From the NCBI GenBank assembly GCA_002633005.1, contig NMRA01000749.1:62001-126000 (forward strand): a DNA stretch of 64,000 nt, in the 5' to 3' direction. Position numbers and translations under genes: made by a program. Positions 36,886 through 48,871 of the stretch are shown piece by piece. Numbering within the stretch: position 1 is the stretch's first letter; the number at the start of each line of letters is the position of its first letter. This DNA comes from Phoronis australis. Taxonomy: Eukaryota > Phoronida > Phoronidae. Below the pieces are notes generated by a model that made no database searches, was not told the DNA's origin, and saw only the letters and a program-made list of their open reading frames with translations.

Positions 36886-38369
36886 CAATGGAAATGCTCT
36901 GAGAATATGGTTTTAGTTGTGGTCAGGAATGGACCTATACTGTTGATGAGGAATATCAAGTGACCCACAGGGAGACTGGGGAAGAGGGATAAACAAAAGT
37001 CAATGACCTATCAAAACATTATACAACCCAGACTTTTTATGAGCCAGGCAATTTATTCAGACCTGTGCAAAGCTTTGACTATTTCAGGCAATGAACATAC
37101 CTTGCATTCCTCAAGAGAAATTTATAACATGATATTATGAGTTATGTAATAGGCAAGAAATTAAATTTCAAAGTTTGTACGTTTCATGGCATGCTGAGCA
37201 AAGTAACAATCCATAAATTGCGTTTATTAAATACATTCAATATTATTTACTTTGCCTAGTTATACCTTACATTCTAAATCTGCACATGGCTGGGTAGCCA
37301 GAAACTGCTCTAAAACCGCTGCTTCACATGGACTTCTTAATATTTCCCAATTTTTAAGATCATGTGAATGGTGTATCTCAATAAAGTGTTAACTCCATCT
37401 TAAATTACAACACCAATAAATGCACAAATGTATATGTAAGTCAACACAGATCTGTTCCAACCATTTACAACACTATACCATTATCATGGAGACATGATCA
37501 TGTATTGTCGACAAGAGCAAAACTTCTTGTAAAACCTTGATCTAACATGAAATAATCGATAGAAGTTAAGTGCCGAAATATCTCAGCTTGGACAGGATTT
37601 CTAGCCACTTAATGAAGTTTTGGGGAACGGATGGCGGAATTTTCTTATCTAAGCAATCCAGCATTGGGCCTGTGGCTTAGGACTTTAGGAGTTCTGCTTT
37701 GACTGGAGAAGGAATTCATTTGAGCCTAGCCTACGGTACTAGACAAGCTTCGTTATCTAATAAAAACATTTCATCAATAGTTTAACTAATTTCAGTATAA
37801 CTAATAAACAGAAATGACTAAAATGTTCAAAAACTTTTTTAACAGCACAGTTTGTAAAGTAGGGATACTAGATATCATAAGAAAGCAGCAGATTTGTGAA
37901 TTCCAACTAATCACAATTAGTTCGAGCTCACATAGTGGTTTCTGTTGCCAAAAATAAGTAACTTGACTGGTCAACGAATAAAGTTAACATTCCCACCGTT
38001 TTCTCCCTAAAACTGAAGACATTTCACATGTATCAGCCCACAGGTGTCAGCACACACCCTAGTGTCAACTGTTGAATGTCAACTGTTCCCTGACAGATGG
38101 CACAAGACCCCGACTCTGGTCAAATTTCACCTATCATGATATTCAATTAACTGGGGGGCTGGCATTATTTGTGGTCTGGCTGATGAAATGTAAGGTACAC
38201 TCAACACCAGAAAATGATGACAAAACCTGGCAATTTTGCATGGCAATGAAAATTAAATTATAGCTTCACTTCATTTAGATAATGATGTACTTGTAACTGA
38301 TACTGAGGAAAGAATGGCACTTATATCAAGACAGTTAATTAAAGCTGCTCTTGGCCTCTCATTCTCATA

Positions 38370-38870
38370 AGGCCCTTTCATGTTGACTCAACTCCGGTCT
38401 TAGCGGAGCGTTGACGTAAACAGCGAAATTGACTAGACCATTCATACTGGCTTCGGTAGTTAATGAACATCGAAGTAAACGGTAAGTGATGCTGTCGTCA
38501 TCGAAGTTATCGCAAGGTACCGCTGCTAAGGTTTTTTTAATGTGATAATTTGGGAACATTTACATGGTAATTGACATAAAACTTATTTTAACAAACCATT
38601 GGTTATTACTAGAGCAAAATATAAGCAGCTATTAGTGACGGCACTATTCTGAAACTGTTGATAATAACAGTGGCACCTGGCGATAACTTCGATTGGACCG
38701 AAGTTAACCGTTCACACTGCGCCACAGCGTCAACGCTGCGCTGTTAAATCCACCTGTTAACTTCTATGTTAACTGGAGCTGTTAACTGCAATCCAGGACC
38801 GGAGTTAAGCGTTCATACTGACTGCAACTCCCCAAACCATCGATGCGTCGACGTTAAGATGAAAGGCCCT
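38370..38870 (+). mobile_element. MITE, GGCCCTTTCA family, complete copy
   Basis: 501 bases with ends AGGCCCTTTCAT and reverse complement AGGGCCTTTCAT. The interior has many repeats of CGAAGTTA, GTTCATACTG and GTTAACTG on both strands, and an imperfect palindrome around ACAGCGTCAACGCTGCGCTG. No ORF. Flanks show TA but no clear longer target duplication, so the superfamily is left open. Confidence 0.8.
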
Positions 38871-39626
38871 ATAAACTCAGTCTCATAACATTCCTTACCA
38901 CGTTTGGATTATCTTTCCGCAGACAACAAGAAAATCAAAACCATCAGCAATTCAAGTAAATGCTTCAAATTTAATTGGAATTGGACAATTATCCAATTGT
39001 GGACTTGAAAATGCCACATGCAAGTATTGTCTATGTCTTGTGTTGCCAGCTAATTCTATAATGACATTAATTAAACATCAGATGAGTGTGCTAATGTTAT
39101 CAAACTTCAAAGCACTTCGCTTAAGAATTCAACACTAACAACTTAATAAGGGTGAAAAGCAACTTTAAAAATCTATAACTAATGGTATATTCAACGCAGA
39201 ATTCAATAAAAAACAAATGAATAAAAATGAGATTTTTGGGGGGAGCAATTTTGGCTGAAACAAAGTTGCACGATTAGGAAAAGAAAAACCTAGCTTTCTA
39301 AGTAAACCTAATAAAGTGTTTCCTAACACATCCAAAACTTTTACCAAATTCGGGTACAAATTTCGTTTTTCTCGCAATTATAAGATAAATAACCCAAATA
39401 AATGCTTTATCAATTTTAAGTCCTATACCCAATATTAACCACCGCCCAACTGTTTAGAGAAAATGTGGTCATTCACATTATTAAAAAACTAGGATCCTCT
39501 AAAATTAAAAAAAAAAGATTTTGGAAATCAATTTGTCTAAATTGGAGAGATTTCACCATATCCAGTAAAAACGAACTAAAATGAAATGGAACTTAGCCAA
39601 AATTGATGGTATTGTAAGATATTTAC

Positions 39627-39745
39627 CTCAGTCCATCTCCCTTTGAAGACAAGGGAAGCGTTCTCTTCAAACTACCATAATAGTCTCCGTCATTCATGAT
39701 CGACCAACGATTTCTGCTCTGTTTGTTTCTCGCTCTACCGTCCAT
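39627..39745 (-). CDS. KLHL5-like: Putative first coding exon of the kelch-like gene
   Basis: The minus strand carries ATG in good context (CAAG-ATG-G) followed by 39 codons and two bases, ending CTGAG/GTAAAT, a good donor. The peptide begins MDGRARNKQSRNRWS and ends LPLSSKGDGL; it is basic and polar with no recognisable domain. An in-frame TGA at 39785-39787 lies 13 codons upstream, which supports this ATG as the true start. The exon ends in phase 2 (AG), and the BTB exon at 5449 begins with a single G before its first full codon, so joining gives an Arg codon and an open frame. No better phase-2 partner was seen between them on this strand. Kelch-family N-termini ahead of the BTB lead-in are poorly conserved, so homology does not confirm the join; phase, strand and start context do. 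Confidence 0.66.
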
Positions 39746-41262
39746 CTTGACAAAAAGCAGACCCAAAACACGACTAACGCAGTTTCATGGATGACTAGGA
39801 GAGGTGATCTAGCATGCCGTCATAGGTCTCGTGACGCAGACGACATCACATCTGGACTGGCCTTGGCATCAGTTGCCTGTGATTATTCCTACAGCTGCCA
39901 AAAATACTTCCTATCTTTCAGTATCAAGCTTCAAAATACATGTGTCATGGTTGGTATGATACACGTCCTCTTCTAATAACTCCTGCCTCATAAGACTGCA
40001 TATGGTTGCTCTACATTCACTCTTCTGAGATGGAATTCGATCATACATCAACTCAAACTGATCATTAAACTCAGTGAAACTTTCGTCTCGAAATCGTACA
40101 ACGCAAATACTAAAGATATAGCACCTCAGATCAATCCTTCAGATATATATCCAGGTTTCAGTTCAGTGATTTTTCATGTGATCGAAGTAAATTGTCCTCA
40201 AGTTCAAAAAATGCACGGGGTATTCACTTTAAAGGATCAACCTGCCACACTTGGTGAGACAAGTCAAACCCACTCACAATGAAATCCAGTAATAAGTAAA
40301 TCCAGTCAGTGTAAAACCACAAAACAGCCTACAGCATGGCTTGTAAGGTAAACATCAAAACATTAATATCTGCACAGCCGTTGGTCTATTCACAGCCATC
40401 ACAGCATAAAATCAAACCTGCACTAATCATCAATATTCTACTGGCTAACATTCAGTTCAGCAATAGTCACTGAGATCCAACCATCCACAAAATTAAATGG
40501 ACTGACACAAAAAAAAACATCGAACCAAGTCTCTAAAGGCTGTTAAAGTCAACGCGAGCAAGCATCAACCAACCAGCATCAAGTCCAATATCCAATAACA
40601 ATCAGGGCTGATATGAAAAGCCAATCCCTGTGACAGTTCTTGGTAATTCAATAAAAGAACGTTCATCCAATTCACAGTCATCACAGGCTCTAACCCACTA
40701 CAGAATCCAGATCCTTTATAGTAGGCCAGCTCAGATGGACTGTCCTTAAGTCAATATTTCCAACTGTCATTACACTCTACACAAATACAAAACACTTGCC
40801 CTTGTGAACAGCTGTTATCAGTAGCTCTGCTTCACTACACAACATGTTGGGGGTTGGACCAGGCTCCCAGTCACAATTATGACACCCTCATGCTGAGTGC
40901 CAAGTCACCCTGTATAGGATTACCCTTAGTTCAGTCATTGGCCAGTCTTTGTGATGTAATGGCCAGCTTCATGTAAGCCAATCCTGGCTCACCCAATCAA
41001 TTATTATGCAACTCACAATGGACCAGGCTATGTCAATCCTTTTGGCAAGAGCATGAAAAAGTTCATTTTTGAATTAACAAGTTCATTTTTCTATTAATGT
41101 GTGCAAGACTAAGTTTCACCATTCTCATTGTGCAAGTAAATGAACTCAAAACAAGGGATTTACTCTAAAAATATTTTTGATATCGCTATCAACAATTCAA
41201 CAGAAGAATGCTCGTAACCAATGTCAAAAAATGGAAACTTCAGAAGAACAATTTTTCACAAG
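39746..41262. other. Upstream region of the kelch-like gene; no gene recognised
   Basis: This holds the presumed 5' UTR and promoter of the minus-strand kelch-like gene, including the in-frame TGA at 39785-39787. I see no clear TATA box, CpG-rich stretch or upstream exon. Confidence 0.45.
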
Positions 41263-41720
41263 TAATTCAATAGTAATGAGAATGAAATGAAGACAGTTGA
41301 TGAACGCCAGTTTATATATGAGCCACACATTCATATATCATCTGAACATATTTTTAGCATAATGATTTATGTTGGCCAGATCAGAAATCCCATTAAACCA
41401 TCAATCAAACCCATTTGCCAAGTTCATTTCCCCAATGCATCCACAGATCTTCTGATCTATAATAAACACTATTTTGCAAGGTTTGACATCCAGCCACTTT
41501 GCACGGGATGCTTGCAATATGATAACCGGTTTCTACTCAATGTCTCGACAGAACTCAAAAAACGTGCAAGATATGGTTCCAGCACATAACTCTCTAGTCT
41601 CAATCTAGCCACATATCACTGTACCATCAGGTCAATGGCTAGAGTTGGCTCAACAGACAACAGCCATTCCCAAATTTCAAGAAATTTCACTTTAAAGTGG
41701 TCGTAATTTGTTGCGTTTGG
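41263..41720. repeat. Direct-repeat copy B1 (likely allelic contig end)
   Basis: 458 bases matching 41722-42180 with about eight substitutions and one 1-base indel, ending at the single N at 41721. The plus ORF within it (41287-41589) differs from its partner (41746-42057) by amino-acid changes (F/L, P/R, N/K) and a frameshift, which argues that it is not a selected coding sequence. Confidence 0.95.
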
Positions 41721-41721
41721 N

Positions 41722-42180
41722 TAATTCAATAGTAATGAGAATAAAATGAAGACAGTTGATGAACGTCAGCTTATATATGAGCCACACATTCATATATCAT
41801 CTGAACATATTTTTAGCATAATGATTTATGTTGGCCAGATCAGAAATCCCATTAAACCATCAATCAAACGCATTTGCCAAGTTCATTTCCCCAATGCATC
41901 CACAGATCTTCTGATCTATAATAAACACTATTTTGCAAGGTTTGACATCCAGCCACTTTGCACGGGATGCTTGCAATATGATAACCGGTTTCTACTCAAA
42001 GTCTCGACAGAACTCAAAAAAACGTGCAAGATATGGTTCCAGCACATAACTCTCTAGTCTCAATCTAGCCACATATCACTGTACCATCAGGTCAATGGCT
42101 AGAGTTGGCTCAAAAGACAACAGCCATTCCCAAATTTCAAGAAATTTCACTTTAAAGTGGTCGTAATTTGTTGCATTTGG
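41722..42180. repeat. Direct-repeat copy B2 (likely allelic contig start)
   Basis: Begins directly after the N at 41721 with TAATTCAATAGTAATGAG and continues past the end of copy B1 into unique sequence. Confidence 0.95.
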
Positions 42181-45075
42181 TTGAACTCCCACCAGGATAG
42201 TTCAATTTCTTGATTTGAACGTTCTCAGTGTTACTTCAATTGGGTACAGTGAACATAGACTTTTACTTCATTGCAGGTAAGTACCCCCTATTTTAATTAT
42301 ATCAATTCTTTGCAGTATCGCTTCTTGAAAAAATGAATCATCCAACCACTGCCAGCACCACTGATGCATGGCCAATTCTGCAACCGGAAAAGAATGTCAA
42401 TATTTACAAAGACAAGTAACTGTTTCAAAACATTAACTTAAAGCCCCTCTAGCAGACTGACCGGACCAGACATACATTTCCTTGAGTGCAGACAATGAAG
42501 CAGTTTAAAGTAGCCCAAGCAAGAGGGGAGGATGTTCACAAGACTGTCTTATGACAATGACTGAATCGATGGAAGCATATTAGATTTTATTTTGCTGCAA
42601 GCAGATATATTGACACAAGGAGGAAGCCTCTACCAACTATAGCAGGAGTTGATTTGGGTGGTGACAGTAGATACACTGAAACCTCACTAATTTAGGATGC
42701 AGCATGACACAAAAATGAAATTTTTATTAATCGCTTTTTCACAAAAGCACCAAATAAATGTTTTTCCATGTTCCAAGTTCTGTACCACCAGACAGTATCA
42801 AAGGAAATGGTCCGCTTTTCACAATTTTAATTTTGCACCTATCCATAGCAATAGCTAGTTAATATGACTGAGAAACAATTGGGAGACCAGTTTCCAATGA
42901 AAAAGTATCTTTAAAAAGCACAACCATGAATTCCGACACTGCAAATTTAGATTCTGATGGCCAAGGACATACCACATAAATATTGAATGCAAAAAAACTT
43001 TTGATTTTTCAACTAAATGTATACATTGAGTCTCAAATTGAAGTATAAAGACACTGGAGTTAATTCTACTTGATAACAATCCCCTATAAATAGCACATGG
43101 AAGAATGTCCTCGAGGGCAATCAAAAAATCGGAAGACACAATCAACTGAGATCAATTGTCTTGAAAAATTTAAGCTCGATGAAGACAATCAATAAACACT
43201 GGAGTCAGCTTACATATTGGATGAAGTTCAAACACATCTAGTCATGCAAAATTGTCCCCTCAACTGTGATCCCGCCATATGAGCGTTGGCAGATTAGTAG
43301 ATTTAGGGATGTAGGAAGCTGGGCTCTCCCACTCTAACCGTGACCAAAAACATCCACGATATATATGTTTGGTGGTGAAGGCAATGGTAACTACAACTTT
43401 GTCAAAGACTTTCCTACACAGCACGAAGAGGGCACAATGCCTACATATGCAAAAATTGGCGGAAAAAAATCCTGTTCATTTTCAAGTAAAATTTTACTAG
43501 GAACAAGTTTTGCATTGGGACACAAGTCTTTCTGGAATTGAGTTCTACCAAATTTCGCTGATATTAATATTGGAAAAATTCTTCATGACCTAGATGGTTT
43601 GTTGATTCAATTAAAATTTTAATGGTTACCTGTATTGTAAAACCACTCGGTGCTGGCGAATGCATTGTACTGCACTGACAGTGTAGTGTCAGTATCTACC
43701 AGAAGGGGTGACAGAACTTTCCAGTATACAGGAATCCTTCAGGGACACAACCCTTTGTGGAATTAATCCCATGAATATTTCCCGAAATATTTCTGGGATT
43801 TCAAAATACATGAGAACGGCACTTATATTCCACGAACAAGGTATACGATTCAAATGTGCAAATGTTAAAAAGACTCATTGACCACTCAGTTGCTTTGTAC
43901 TTCATCATCCTTAAATTCAAATCTCGTTTTATTTCACAGCAGGTCAGAAGTAATGAGGATAATCAGTAATCCATTGTGACAATGAAACACGGATTACCAG
44001 AAAATAAAATGATATAAAAAAACTACATTTGCACTCTTAATACTTTAGTATTTTTCAGTCTCACAAGCTAACTCAGAATATTTTGATTTCATTTCTATTT
44101 GCTGCGACTTGTTAAAAACCTATTTCTATAAACGAATAACACAATATGGAATCTTCAAAATCAGCAAATAACACCCTAATGCATAGAACAGTCTGTTCAC
44201 ATAAGTTTAGGAAGATGATAATGACGTTATTCTTAGCCCAGACTTGTAATAACAAATCTGGAGACAATAATATCTGATTAATTAATAAGGAAAACACTCC
44301 ACTTTTGTGTTTGTTTATCATGTTAACAGAACTAAATCTAATTATACCACTTAACAGTTGTTCCTATGAAAAGGCTTATCAATAGGTCATAACATGCCAA
44401 GCAAACCTAGAGAGATGTCAGCCTACTCTTCAGAACTACCACATTGTGCAAGGCAAAAAATAAATACTGTTTCTTAAAGGGGCATTTCCTTCATTCTCAC
44501 TGCCTGAAAAAATATCATAAAGAAGGTTACTCATACACACAGAATATGTCTCAATCTTTTCAAACCATTACAGAGTAATAACAATTCTCTGGGGGGCTCC
44601 TTTGTAAATTGAAAGCAATGTTTCGTCGACCATTGGTGACTTTTTTCAAACAATGATAGAAAATATCAATCATTTCAATATTACACAGAACACCAAGGCA
44701 TCAACAAGTAGAGAAGAGTATTAAAAAGGCAGGTATTTAGACAGGGTTGGGCAACCTAACCATATTTGGCTGCTCTCCATCAATCACTCCTGGACTAACA
44801 GTTTCTTTTGACAGTAGAAAGGTCAGTTGTACATCATGACAAGATAATGGTCAGAGTCATTTCATGATTTTTATGTTGATGTCAAGAGAGGAGACGAAAG
44901 GCTCCTTTAATGGGATGCTTACCAATGATAATGATAACAAAAATAACATCATTTATTAATTCACAATTTGCTGACCATGTAACACAAGACCAAATAAATC
45001 TGTTTTATTCATGAATATGGAATTCGTTAGAATCTACCCAACCTATCACAATATGTGTGGCTCTTTAGTGCCGCC
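42181..45075. other. Intergenic stretch, nothing recognised
   Basis: AT-rich, only short ORFs without domain signatures on either strand. Confidence 0.5.
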
Positions 45076-45345
45076 CACACGCTGACTTACCCTAGAACAA
45101 GTTACTCCTGCAACGAGTTGTCGACTTGTTCTAGGGCAACGTCTCCACTTCTAATCCCTGTGTGACTGCAACACTGGGGTAAGGCAGATGTAATTATCAG
45201 CTGCCAATTCCCATCAGCTGACCATTGTCATGCACAGAGGGGCAACTTCCACCTTACTCTAGTTATTAAACATATATTTGTGTGGACGCTCCACAAGTGG
45301 GATAGGTTGCTCTGGTGCAAGTTGTTCTAGGGTAGGCTGTGTGTG
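45076..45345. mobile_element. Inverted-repeat DNA element, CCCTAGAACAAGTT family, copy 2
   Basis: Starts CACACGCTGACTTACCCTAG and ends with the reverse complement of CCTACCCTAGAACAACTTGC. Shorter than the 2540-2936 copy but sharing its interior. Near the left end is a further internal inverted copy of the terminal motif (AACGAGTTGTCGACTTGTTC). Confidence 0.6.
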
Positions 45346-46177
45346 AACAGAACTTTAGTCAAAAGTATAACACCTAATAATAATCACTGAGGATGGTATA
45401 TTCATCGAAAACTCAAACATAAGCGTGATATTTTTCTCAATCATTCCGTCACTAACAGACTTGAAGACAAGTATACTGGTAAGTTGGCAACTGGAAAGCA
45501 CCTGGTTGCTGAAACAACCTCAGGGAATTTGAAAACCAAATATTTGGCCTCACAACCCCCATATATCATAACACAACATTGGCCACGGATTGCAATACTG
45601 GGTCAGTCCACATGTGGAAAGCTACTGGGATTAGACCAGGATCTTAATTAGTCTTGGAGACTGTGTAATGCATTGACATCCAATTAAGAACTGGAGACAA
45701 ATTGCCTGCCTGCTAATGAGAAACGGAGTGGTCTCTGCCACAGCAGCTGGGTCCAATATGGAAATGGGACTTCCTAAGTATTATGTAATCCCAGTCATTC
45801 AGACTAGAAAATGAGCGCCCAGCTGAGATTGTTGTGATCCATTTATTAATTCAACTGCATCTAATGTGCATTGGATTGCAGAGATGATGAAACTTGAAGA
45901 AGCAAATGTGCTGCTGTGCAAACAGACAACCTATTCTACAAGTCATTTGACAAACATGATAAGTCCACAGCAAATATTTCATGAAGGATTGACGAAGTCC
46001 TTTCACTTACTCTTTGCCAAACTGATGCAATGTTAGAAATGAATTCACAAAAAGTCATTTCCAACAGTTATTAATTTTTCAAAATAAAACACCATCACAA
46101 ACCGGAATTCCCTTGTGACTGTTGTTATTTCAAGAATTGTAACACTATGGTGTCCAAAGACTGGTGTGGTAACAGTA

Positions 46178-46269
46178 ACTTACAGGGGTCTTGCATTTTG
46201 AGAACCAGTTTTCTCCACTTAGTAACGGGTATCAAACTGGTTCTCATAATCCGGGGGACCCCTGTAAGT
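46178..46269 (+). mobile_element. 92-bp hairpin element, AGAACCAGTTTTCTCC family, copy 1
   Basis: Outer arms ACTTACAGGGGTC and its exact reverse complement; inner arms TGAGAACCAGTTT and AAACTGGTTCTCA. Between the inner arms is an asymmetric centre TCTCCACTTAGTAACGGGTA. The unit is fully foldable. Confidence 0.85.
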
Positions 46270-46353
46270 GTGTATCATCTGTATTTCCTCAACTGAACAG
46301 TCAGGTCTAGTGATATTCATGTATGTCACAGAGGAATGGGCTTAGTCCCCTAC

Positions 46354-46425
46354 ACGGGTCCCCGGATTTTGAGAACCAGTTTGATGCCTGGTATTCAGAG
46401 GAGAAAACTGGTTCTCAAAAGCGAC
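46354..46425 (-). mobile_element. Hairpin element, AGAACCAGTTTTCTCC family, copy 2 (reverse)
   Basis: GGGTCCCCGGATTTTGAGAA then CCAGTTTGATGCCTGG and GGAGAAAACTGGTTCTCAAA: the reverse complement of copy 1, about 85 bases from it. The right end is cut where the duplicated block at 46419 begins. Confidence 0.75.
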
Positions 46426-48870
46426 TATTATAGAGGCATCAAGGATAAAGGCAAGGGAGATCTGATGGAAATTTGATAGACTGGAAAGTCTCCACTATGA
46501 AAGCAGTGGAGCCTTAATAAGTTTGAAGGATCACGTAACTCAAAACAACACCTGTGCTTCAGACCTTACTCATATGTAGACCACTGGATGAATCACCTAA
46601 CTGGACACTATCAAATTTAGAGTGAAAATATTGCATGGTCTAACAATGTGGATTTGTTTACAATTTGGAGGAAACTTCAAGTCACTTTCCAAACTATAAC
46701 TGTAAGCACCACTTGAAACCATTATTCTTCAACTGTAGCACAAACTAATTTTGTTTTGCAAAAACGACACTTTGTGCAAATGAAAAGGAATATTTGAATT
46801 TTGTTTTGCAAAAATGACACTTTGCGTAAACGAAAAGGAAAATTTGATATCATTGACAAATGAAGGGCGAAATAATGAAATTAAACACTACTTTGCAACT
46901 TTTTGTAAAATAAGATCTTCAATACTGATTATGTATTACGACTTAACAGTAGCTCTTTATAAACCGATACAACAACTTTCAATAAATGTATTCCACAGAA
47001 TTTCCCACAAGAATCCCCAGAAATGCTGCTGTGTGTGCTTAAGACATCTAGTGAACTACCTGATTAACTAATGAATTAAACAAGAGAAATGTTACTAGGT
47101 GCACTAGTTGTCACGGTTACGAACACTTCCCAACACTGCCCCCCAGTAATCGTAATTTCCCTTCTTCCTCTCACCCTAGTTAATGAATAAATGATTTGCT
47201 TCAGATGCTAATGACAAATGTAGAACAAGCAAGACTGTAATCAAATGCTAGAGACATTGGTGTGACGAAATATTGTTTGCTATTTTAGATTGCTATTTTA
47301 GACCAAAGTATTAATATATTGTATATGCAAGGGGCATTGGTGACCTTTACTTCAACATTTAAACTACTTCAGTTCATGCCATAGGGAATTTTGAGTTTAA
47401 ACTGAGGGTACGCTATAATTCTGTACAAAAACAATTGAACTTTCCACTGAAAACAAGCAAAAGCTATGAAATAAACCACTGCAGAGTGCAAACAAATTAG
47501 GAAGGTTCATCCAGGAATATGTGCTGGAGTCTAGTGGTAGAAATTTGAACTAACCACTAAGAAATCAGAGGCTTTGAATGCTACCTTTTCCTCGGAAATG
47601 GAAAACAAATCTTACTTGTTTTCAATGGTTTTGAAACTGTGCATGTCTATTTTCAATAGTTAAAGCAGACATGAGCAGCTTCAAAACCATTTGACCAGAA
47701 ATTTCAAAAACTAATACTGAGTCAACATCATAAAGTTATGAAATAATTTGATAACAAACTATTTGATTCACTATTCCTGATTTTTCTGTGACTATTTGAT
47801 TCACTATTGGCCAATATTAGCGTCTATGTCTTGATAACACATACTGATAAGATTGTTGATTATACAAATGTCCAAATTTTGTGTGAAAAAAGCAAAAAGC
47901 TGCTGATGGATTGGGCGACATAACAGTTGGCTGCAAGCAGTAATTGCACAGATATCGGGTACTCAATATCTCAGTGGTAAGAGCACTACACCAGCAATTT
48001 AGAGGCCTGTGATTTGATTCCCAGTTAGGGTTCCTGATTTTTTGTGTTTATTTGATTCATTATTAGCCAACATCTGTGTCTATAAATACTGTAAACATTT
48101 TTTTTTAAATGGACAATGGAAGAAACAGATTTGCCACATAACTGAAAAGAACTGAAGACCTCCCTGGTCTGTGAAACAACTGAGAAGAAAGTTTTGGGCA
48201 GCAAGATATAATTACATACAATATGTGGAGATTGTATTTGAAAAGAAATTACTCATTTCATACAATATGAACAATTTGTTGAGCAGCACCCACGATACGA
48301 TCACCCAGCCACAAATCTTATCTCTTCACCTACCTATTTACTATTGAACATTTTGATGGCTAAGCAAGAATTCAACATACACTAACCTTCTACTGTTGCA
48401 GCAGAAAAAAGGCAAAGACAAGTCACACCATCCGAGCATTTTCACCGTGTCCTCTCAAACAACTAACGACGTGCGTTTGTGTAGAACGATTGCTTCAACC
48501 GAAGCGTGACTATATTAAAAATTTAGTCTTCGCTTCCGCAGCTGCGGCACATCTAAAATGATGATTAATCTTAAGCAGCTCCAAGACCTTTGGCTGGTCT
48601 CTTGAGAGCTCAGAGAACCACTGACACGTTGGCCCAAGCTTTATTTAGCATTAATAACTAACTGACAATTGCATAACAACAGTAAGTACCACCTTACAGT
48701 TTCAACTAATCACAAACATGATACATTACTCCAGACTGATGGTAGTTGCATGGTAAACTATGGATACCCAGCCCTCCTGAATGGTATGTTTTGTACTGTA
48801 ACAGTCTTAACTTTCTATCTTGATTGTAACTAAAATGAAGTACTAATGGATAATTATTAAGTGAATGATT
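46419..48870. repeat. Direct-repeat copy C1 (likely allelic contig end)
   Basis: About 2.45 kb matching 48872-51276. The first roughly 1.45 kb differs by scattered substitutions and indels of up to about 20 bases; from about 47873 to the end I see no difference from the partner. It ends at the single N at 48871. The small ORF 46814-47071 is altered by indels in its partner (49282-49494), so it is not called coding. Confidence 0.95.
47776..48083 (+). mobile_element. tRNA-derived SINE with duplicated tail
   Basis: A tRNA-like head (about 47957-48035) has box A TATCTCAGTGGTAAGAGCAC and box B GTGATTTGATTCCCAG with tRNA-like spacing. It is followed by a tail TTCCTGATTTTTTGTGTTTA ... TTGATTCATTATTAGCCAAC. 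The same tail occurs upstream at 47776-47838, so the element looks dimeric or nested in a related copy. An identical head at about 50360-50437 is the contig-overlap copy. Acceptor-stem pairing is poor, so it is not a functional tRNA. Confidence 0.6.
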
Positions 48871-48871
48871 N

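Larger units (their letters stand above)
5450..39626 (-). other. Inferred about 34-kb intron 1 of the kelch-like gene
   Basis: This is the interval between the two phase-compatible kelch-like exons. I see no convincing exon on either strand inside it; the longest open frames are 90-145 codons of biased composition. It is packed with transposon fragments, minisatellites and one N gap, annotated separately. The real length is uncertain: about 1.1 kb is probably counted twice around base 6923, and the gap at 20440-21115 is of unknown true size. Confidence 0.55.

Noticed and set aside
41287-42057. Pair of about 100-codon plus ORFs starting MKTVDERQ
   Set aside because: Copies differ by replacements and a frameshift and belong to an assembly overlap at 41721.
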